Assembly (NCBI GenBank): GCA_051744365.1
Contig: JBNJCX010000003.1
Location: 1-64,000, forward strand
Reading direction: 5' to 3'
Origin: Gudongella sp051744365
Lineage (GTDB): Bacteria; Bacillota; Clostridia; Tissierellales; Tissierellaceae
Length of the DNA: 64,000 nucleotides
Shown piece by piece: positions 59,244 to 64,000 of this stretch. The notes under the pieces are model-generated. The model did not search any database. It saw only the letters and a program-made list of their open reading frames with translations, and was not told the origin of the DNA. Both the position numbers and the translations under genes were made by a program. Numbering within the stretch: the stretch's first letter is position 1; each line of letters opens with the position of its first letter.

Positions 59244-60011
59244 TTATCCCTCCATAAGCCTTTCACCAAACCATCTACCCATCTCCTCCAGCATGTTGAT
59301 TGTCATAAAGTGATCCAGCTTGGGGTAGGATATCATCCTTAAATTCTCCTGCCTGTTGTATAAACTCATTAGTTTTTCGTAAAATTCCCTCTGAGGTCTG
59401 ATCTCCACCATTGAATCCGCTTCTCCATGCAGTATCAGAATCTCCCTGTCAATTAGAGCATCCATCTTCCCGGCTGGGTTTTTTTCTTCTATTTCCTGCC
59501 TAAGCTTTTTGTATTCATTCGTCTTGTGGACATTGAGTCTTCTCTTGAATTCCTCGTTGCTTTCCAGCCAGTTAAAGGATCCATTTAATATTACACCTGT
59601 CTTTATATCCTGATTTTCAGCAAAAATTCCCGCCGCTGTAAATCCTCCCATTGAATGTCCTGTTACTGCAATTCTTTCAGGGTCAGCCTTTAATTCTTCT
59701 ACAGCATAGTCTCTTATCTGCTTCCATTCCTTCAGATTGCTCAAAACCACCTCCCAGAAAAACCCTGAGTTTCCCTCTGCATTGTAATCAAGGGTTCCTC
59801 TTTCCCCATGATGGATTGCATCGGGGATAATCACCTGATAACCGAGGCTAGCCAGCACGGCTCCCCTGAATTCCTGGTATTCCTTCCTTGAGCTCCAACC
59901 ATGGTAAAATACTACTGTTGGATATCTATCCATCTCCTCAACGGGTTTGAGAATTACTGCCGGTATTTCTCCTATTGAGATATTCTCTTGCATAACATTA
60001 ATGAATTTCAT
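59244..60011 (-). CDS. Alpha/beta hydrolase (YitV/DUF-type esterase-like)
   Basis: This 255-residue alpha/beta hydrolase has the nucleophile in VTGHSMGGFTAAG (near residue 117), the oxyanion segment VFYHGWSSRKEYQEF near 33, Asp in LILHGEADSMVEIRPQ near 197 and His in LDHFMTINML near 232. The IPDAIHHGERG segment is shared with YitV-like esterases. The natural substrate is unknown. AGGAGG precedes the ATG. It overlaps no gene, and its end touches the C26 hydrolase. Confidence 0.88.
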   Translation of the reverse strand: MKFINVMQENISIGEIPAVILKPVEEMDRYPTVVFYHGWSSRKEYQEFRGAVLASLGYQVIIPDAIHHGERGTLDYNAEGNSGFFWEVVLSNLKEWKQIRDYAVEELKADPERIAVTGHSMGGFTAAGIFAENQDIKTGVILNGSFNWLESNEEFKRRLNVHKTNEYKKLRQEIEEKNPAGKMDALIDREILILHGEADSMVEIRPQREFYEKLMSLYNRQENLRMISYPKLDHFMTINMLEEMGRWFGERLMEG

Positions 60012-60043
60012 TATTGCTCCTCCTGTGATTTGTTAAACGTCAA

Positions 60044-60736
60044 TTATTGCAGGGTTCGGATGGTTTTTTCAAGCTTCCAGTCAATAGGTTCAATTCCCTT
60101 TGAAAGGAGAAAATCGTTGGTTCTGGAAAATGGTCTTGAGCCGAAGAACCCCCTGTATGCTGACAACGGGCTTGGATGTGGTGACTTAATTATGAAGTGT
60201 TTTTCCGCATCGATCATAGCTTCTTTCCGTATGGCCTGACTTCCCCAAAGAATAAATACCATGGGCTCATCCCTTTCATTCAGAAGCTGTATTATTCTGT
60301 CAGTAAAGCTCTCCCAGCCCTTGTTTTTATGTGAATTGGCCTGGCCACCTCTAACTGTCAAGACGGCATTGATAAGAAGAACTCCTTGTTTTGCCCATTT
60401 TTCAAGATATCCGTGGGCAGGCATATCATATCCCAGATCTTCCTTCAGCTCCTTGTATATGTTCACAAGTGAAGGCGGAGGTTTTATCCCAGGCTTCACA
60501 CTGAAGCTCAGTCCATGAGCCTGCCCCGTACCATGATAAGGATCCTGCCCCAGAATTACAGCCTTCACATCACTGTAATCTGTATAATTTAATGCATTGA
60601 ATATGCTATGCTTATCAGGATATATTGTCTTGTTACTGTACTCTTCAATAAGGAATTCACGCAACTGCTGATAATAGGGCTTCTCCATTTCATCTTCCAG
60701 GAGCTCCTGCCAACTGTTGATAAATACTTTTTTCAT
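60044..60736 (-). CDS. ung: Uracil-DNA glycosylase, family 1
   Basis: Ung (230 residues) removes uracil from DNA as the first step of base excision repair. Motifs are VILGQDPYHGTGQAHGLSFSV (near residue 60; catalytic Asp), LLINAVLTVRGGQANSHKNKGWESFTDRII (near 115), FILWGSQA (near 160) and SPHPSPLSAYRGFFGSRPFSRTN (near 185; catalytic His). Length and motif order are those of the family. GAGGTG precedes the ATG. It is 10 bases downstream of alr and may be on its transcript. Confidence 0.96.
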   Translation of the reverse strand: MKKVFINSWQELLEDEMEKPYYQQLREFLIEEYSNKTIYPDKHSIFNALNYTDYSDVKAVILGQDPYHGTGQAHGLSFSVKPGIKPPPSLVNIYKELKEDLGYDMPAHGYLEKWAKQGVLLINAVLTVRGGQANSHKNKGWESFTDRIIQLLNERDEPMVFILWGSQAIRKEAMIDAEKHFIIKSPHPSPLSAYRGFFGSRPFSRTNDFLLSKGIEPIDWKLEKTIRTLQ

Positions 60737-60746
60737 ATTTCACCTC

Positions 60747-61910
60747 TCATATTTGGAGCAAATAGTCAACTACTTCAGGTACTCTTCTGTCCTTCACGTA
60801 AACTCTAGGCAATCTTTTGGTCAGCATACACAGAACCGCTGCCGGAATCTGTCCGATCATATCAGCGACTTCCTCAATTGTAATGGATGATCCTCCCTGA
60901 CTTCCCATCAGAACAACCTCATCACCTCGTTTTACATTTATCCCTGTGACATCAACCATCATCTGGTCCATGCATATTTTCCCGATGATGGGAACCTTGT
61001 TTCCCTGTACCAGAACGAATCCTTTGTTGCTCAGTTCCCTGCTCCAGCCATCTGCATAGCCGATAGGAACGGTTGCCATCTGGATATCTGACTTCGCTTC
61101 GTAGGTTAGCCCATAGCTCACCTTTTGACCTTTCTTCAATTCCTTGACGTGTGAAACCTGAGCCTTTAGACTGATGCAAGGCTTAAGTGGCAGGGTTTCT
61201 CTTTCTGCCTCAGGATAAGGATAAATTCCGTACAGTATAATTCCTGCTCTTACCATATCCAATGCGAATTGCGGGAAATTCATAATCGCAGCACTGTTAC
61301 TTACATGCTTAATAGGTATATTGATACCCTTTTCATGGAGCATCCTGCAAAATGTCCTGAATTTATCCATTGATCCCCTAGTATAATCATGGTCGTCATC
61401 GGCAGCTGGAAAATGGGTGAACAGCCCTTCGATAATAATATTATCCATTTTGCTAATCCTCTCCACTGCCTCCAGGGATTTCTCATCCGGGTCAAACCCC
61501 AATCGGTTCATGCCTGTTTCCACCTTTATGTGTATCATAGCATCCTTGTCCATTTTTTTGGCAACCTTTGCGAAAAACTCTGCCTGCTCCTCCAGATACA
61601 CAGTGAGCCTGACTCCCTTTTCAATGGCAGTTTCAGCCAAATACTCAGGTGTATATCCCATTACCAGGACCTGGGCATGTGGTGAATGGTTTTTTATATG
61701 AAGAGCCTCGGAAAGGTGAGCGACACCAAATCTCTTTACTCCAAGATCCATCAGCTCCCGTACGATTGGAACTGCTCCATGTCCATAGGCATCAGCCTTA
61801 ACAACTCCCATTATATCAGCAGTATCCCTTACCAGCTTTCTGATTTCATTGTAGTTGAAGTGGAGACTATCAAGATCAATCTCCAGCCATGCAGGTCTTG
61901 TTAAATCCAT
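60747..61910 (-). CDS. alr: Alanine racemase
   Basis: Alr (387 residues) makes D-alanine for peptidoglycan with PLP. The PLP lysine is in MGVVKADAYGHGAVPI (near residue 38), and the catalytic Tyr is in KVSYGLTYEAKSDI (near 265). Other signatures are VRAGIILYGIYPYPEAE (near 220), ATVPIGYADGWSRELSNKGFVLVQG and GKICMDQMMVDVT (near 312). Its ribosome binding site overlaps the end of the DUF4130 gene three bases upstream, so it may be expressed with the SOS-type repair operon as well as from its own promoter. Confidence 0.96.
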   Translation of the reverse strand: MDLTRPAWLEIDLDSLHFNYNEIRKLVRDTADIMGVVKADAYGHGAVPIVRELMDLGVKRFGVAHLSEALHIKNHSPHAQVLVMGYTPEYLAETAIEKGVRLTVYLEEQAEFFAKVAKKMDKDAMIHIKVETGMNRLGFDPDEKSLEAVERISKMDNIIIEGLFTHFPAADDDHDYTRGSMDKFRTFCRMLHEKGINIPIKHVSNSAAIMNFPQFALDMVRAGIILYGIYPYPEAERETLPLKPCISLKAQVSHVKELKKGQKVSYGLTYEAKSDIQMATVPIGYADGWSRELSNKGFVLVQGNKVPIIGKICMDQMMVDVTGINVKRGDEVVLMGSQGGSSITIEEVADMIGQIPAAVLCMLTKRLPRVYVKDRRVPEVVDYLLQI

Positions 61911-61913
61911 AAT

Positions 61914-62663
61914 CTAATCCCCCTTCTCAATGAGATTTTTCCAATATCTCACAGGCATATATGCCTTCTTCTGCCTTATGTTTCTTCTTCCATGTATTGT
62001 TGCGCTTCTGTAGTATTCCCTCCACATGTCCTGATATCCTTCTTCATCTTCATTAAGGACTATTTCATCAGGGCTATGGATAGACCTTAAGGTCCATTCA
62101 CGTGTATCGTAGAATACGGCAAGTCCTCTGCTTATATCATGTATTATCCATCTTTCTGCCGGTACCCTTGAAACAAAATGTGGTGCCAGAAGAGCAACTA
62201 CATTGTGGTCAGGCTCAATCTGGCAATAGAATATTCCGTTTTGAAGCCTCTTGAATCTTGAAATACCCAAAAATCTATGAGCTTCAACCCTTACCTTATG
62301 GTAGATTTCCTCCAGGTCCCTTACTGCGGGATTTGTTTGGTAGTCGTCAATTTTCCCTCCGACTTTGAATGCAACCTCAATGTATCTTAAGATTATTATA
62401 CCACTATCGGCATTTTCCGAAAGAAAAACGTTGAAGATTCTTTTCAAAGCTCTTAGGGAAATCTTTTCTTCTATTGCATGGTATACTTTTTCCCATTTTT
62501 CTTTATCAGTATCAATCTTTTTGTAGCTGTATAAAAAATTTGACCCTTCCTCCCAAGTGGGAAGAATGGCCACAGGTCTATCCTTGTCGTAGTATGCATA
62601 GTATATGGATGTCAGAAGTCCTTCAAAGGACCCGTCATATAGATAAGCTAATTTCTGTACCAA
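61914..62663 (-). CDS. TIGR03915/DUF4130 putative DNA repair protein
   Basis: This 249-residue protein has the DUF4130 pattern: LAYLYDGSFEGLLTSIYYAYY at the N-terminus, a helical middle, and HRFLGISRFKRLQNGIFYCQIEPDHNVVALLAPHFVSRVPAERWIIHDISRG (residues 130-190). The family is nearly always paired with a radical SAM/HhH protein and is predicted to repair or modify DNA; biochemical proof is lacking. The start is TTG at 62663, eight bases after GGAGG, and overlaps the end of the partner gene by 29 bases. Confidence 0.85.
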   Translation of the reverse strand: MVQKLAYLYDGSFEGLLTSIYYAYYDKDRPVAILPTWEEGSNFLYSYKKIDTDKEKWEKVYHAIEEKISLRALKRIFNVFLSENADSGIIILRYIEVAFKVGGKIDDYQTNPAVRDLEEIYHKVRVEAHRFLGISRFKRLQNGIFYCQIEPDHNVVALLAPHFVSRVPAERWIIHDISRGLAVFYDTREWTLRSIHSPDEIVLNEDEEGYQDMWREYYRSATIHGRRNIRQKKAYMPVRYWKNLIEKGD

Positions 62664-63924
62664 CCAGTCCACCTCCAGCAACATCAAATATTGACAATTG
62701 CTCTATTCCTTCAGGGCTCCCCCCTATGATGGAATTTCTGATTCTGCCCTGGTCCATTGTAGCGATACCATAATGCCTTCCATCAATTGTGATGAAATGC
62801 TTTGCTCTCTTTAGCGCTACTCCCATCTTTTTAAGGTCTTCGTATCGCACCTTTGCAAACCTTCTGCTGCTTATGATTTTCCTGGCTGACTTTACCCCGA
62901 TTCCCGGAACTCTTAGAAGGAGATCGTAATCAGCCTTGTTTATCTCAATTGGAAATTGATGTATATTTCTCAACGCCCAATCACATTTGGGATCAAGCAG
63001 CAGATCAAAATCAGGTCTGTCTTCACTTAGGAGCTCCCTTGCCTGAAAACCATAGAACCTCAGGAGCCAATCAGCCTGGTAAAGCCTGTTTTCCCTTAAT
63101 AGTGGCGGCGCCTTTATCTGAGGCAACAACGGGTTTGTAGAAACTGGAATAAACGCAGAATAATAAACCCTTTTCAATCCATAGCCGCTGTACAGATTCT
63201 CGGAAAGATTAAGTATCTTGTAGTCGGAATCCTTTGTGGCGCCAACAATAAGCTGGGTAGTTTGACCTGCCGGCACGTATTTTGGAATATGTCTGAATGT
63301 CTTCCTCTCCTCACGATACCTTGTTATTCCTTCATTTATCTGAGTCATAGGAAGGAGTATGTCCTTTCTCTTTTTCTGGGGAGCCAGAAGCTTCAACCCT
63401 TCATCTGTTGGAAGTTCAATGTTTACACTGAGTCTGTCCACATATACTGCCACCTTGTCCAAAATTTCCCTGTCGGCTCCAGGTATTGCCTTGAGGTGTA
63501 TGTACCCATTAAAGTTCTCTTCCTCCCTTAGCCTTCTTACAATCTCTAAAAATCTTTCCATTGTATGATTTGGAGATTTAACAACTGCAGAGCTCAAAAA
63601 CAGCCCTTCAATATAGTTTCTCTTGTAAAAGTTTATGGTAATATCAACAATCTCATCCGGAGTAAAGGTAGCTCTTGGGAGGTCATTTGAGACTCTGTTT
63701 ACGCAGTAGGCACAGTCATAGATGCAGTAATTTGACATAAGAATTTTAAGAAGGGATATGCACCTTCCATCATCAGTCCAGGAATGACAAATTCCTCCCT
63801 CGCTAGCATTGCCCAGGCCTCCCTTTTTGTTGGCCCTCCCGCTTCCGCTGGAAGAACAGGAAACGTCGTATTTGGCAGCATCTGAAAGTATTTTCAATTT
63901 CGACAGTGTTTCCAAATTAGTCAT
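62635..63924 (-). CDS. TIGR03916 radical SAM/helix-hairpin-helix putative DNA repair or modification protein
   Basis: This 429-residue protein has radical SAM cluster cysteines in NYCIYDCAYCVNR (near residue 66), IHLKAIPGADREIL, and LSVNIELPTDEGLKLLAPQK (near 165), followed by a C-terminal helix-hairpin-helix DNA-binding motif (LLLRVPGIGVKSARKIISSRR near 345). The N-terminal Cys-rich stretch VSCSSSGSGRANKKGG is typical. GAGG lies nine bases before ATG at 63924. It precedes the DUF4130 gene with overlap. The LexA box and promoter upstream imply induction by DNA damage. Confidence 0.9.
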   Translation of the reverse strand: MTNLETLSKLKILSDAAKYDVSCSSSGSGRANKKGGLGNASEGGICHSWTDDGRCISLLKILMSNYCIYDCAYCVNRVSNDLPRATFTPDEIVDITINFYKRNYIEGLFLSSAVVKSPNHTMERFLEIVRRLREEENFNGYIHLKAIPGADREILDKVAVYVDRLSVNIELPTDEGLKLLAPQKKRKDILLPMTQINEGITRYREERKTFRHIPKYVPAGQTTQLIVGATKDSDYKILNLSENLYSGYGLKRVYYSAFIPVSTNPLLPQIKAPPLLRENRLYQADWLLRFYGFQARELLSEDRPDFDLLLDPKCDWALRNIHQFPIEINKADYDLLLRVPGIGVKSARKIISSRRFAKVRYEDLKKMGVALKRAKHFITIDGRHYGIATMDQGRIRNSIIGGSPEGIEQLSIFDVAGGGLVGTEISLSI

Positions 63925-63932
63925 AAAAATGC

Positions 63933-63958
63933 ACCTCAAGAATAGTTTTCTTGAGGTG
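63933..63958 (-). promoter_or_regulatory. Inverted repeat covering the ribosome binding site
   Basis: CACCTCAAGAA (63958-63948 on -) could pair with TTCTTGAGGTG (63943-63933), which contains the ribosome binding site. The expected transcript start falls inside the first arm, so the RNA hairpin may be incomplete. Confidence 0.35.
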
Positions 63959-63998
63959 ATTATATCATGTTTTTGGGATTTAATCAAACGTTTGTTCG
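63959..63998 (-). promoter_or_regulatory. LexA (SOS) box overlapping the promoter of the repair operon
   Basis: CGAACAAACGTTTG (63998-63985 on -) fits the Firmicute LexA consensus CGAAC-N4-GTTYG. It overlaps the -35 TTGATT (63987-63982); the -10 TATAAT (63964-63959) follows after 17 bases. Confidence 0.9.
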
Positions 63999-64000
63999 AT

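Noticed and set aside
1..64000. CRISPR array, tRNA, rRNA, prophage or intact insertion sequence
   Set aside because: No regularly spaced repeats, clover-leaf sequences, rRNA blocks, phage genes or transposase frames were recognised by reading; short RNA genes could still be missed without a covariance search.

Overview
The window looks like a chromosomal segment of a low-to-moderate GC, strictly anaerobic Gram-positive bacterium of the class Clostridia or a relative such as Tissierellia. The evidence is strong AGGAGG-type ribosome binding sites, frequent GTG and TTG starts, an oxygen-reducing flavodiiron protein with hemerythrins, an LCP cell-wall protein, ABC-F and ECF transport proteins, a type 2 IPP isomerase, and a selenocysteine-containing formate dehydrogenase built into a HylABC-like NADH module. 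About 60 genes are present, most of them on the minus strand. I found no rRNA, tRNA, CRISPR array, prophage or intact insertion sequence.

1-1.5 kb is a genome scar. It holds the 3' end of an Ogt-type DNA methyltransferase whose active-site Cys codon is TGA (probable selenocysteine), a beheaded PLP aminotransferase and the C-terminal stub of a sigma-54 activator. 1.5-7 kb carries an aminotransferase, cobT, an M29 aminopeptidase and speD-speE. 7-16 kb carries a two-component system with a secreted target protein (matching operators at both promoters), an ECF S component, CorA, a MATE exporter and an AraC regulator with a glycosidase-like tail. 15.6-20 kb carries bioY and birA (with a BirA operator), fni, an LCP protein and a DJ-1 protein.

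20-30.7 kb is rich in redox, oxygen and metal functions: DUF438/hemerythrin/PAS protein, lipoprotein, radical SAM protein, divergent glycerate kinase, flavodiiron protein, hemerythrin, Crp/Fnr regulator, metal P-type ATPase and metallochaperone. A perfect TTGA-N6-TCAA palindrome sits at about -41.5 of the metal operon. 30.7-38.7 kb is housekeeping: plsY, DEAD-box helicase, arginase, ABC-F, msrB, tandem GNAT-like paralogues and a 54-residue DUF1328 membrane protein.

38.8-54.3 kb is the centrepiece. It is a continuous minus-strand tungsten/molybdenum formate dehydrogenase island. The first part is nuoE-like, nuoF-like, nuoG-N-like, Sec-fdhA, ferritin-like, mog, mobA and fdhD. A Moco-family riboswitch of the P3-less 'Tuco' type and an intrinsic terminator follow, and then tupA-tupB-tupC-moeA-moeA/PBP-moaA-moaC/MOSC. 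The upstream part makes the enzyme and finishes its cofactor. The downstream part imports tungstate and makes molybdopterin, apparently under feedback control by the finished cofactor.

54.4-58.5 kb contains a DUF1294 gene, a GGDEF/HD-GYP cyclic-di-GMP protein and a ZIP metal transporter. The ZIP gene is flanked by two direct copies of a GGGACGG repeat, each joined to a decayed DUF1294 tail. 58.5-64 kb carries a class I glutamine amidotransferase-like hydrolase, an alpha/beta hydrolase, ung, alr and a two-gene radical-SAM/DUF4130 DNA repair operon preceded by a canonical LexA (SOS) box that overlaps its promoter.
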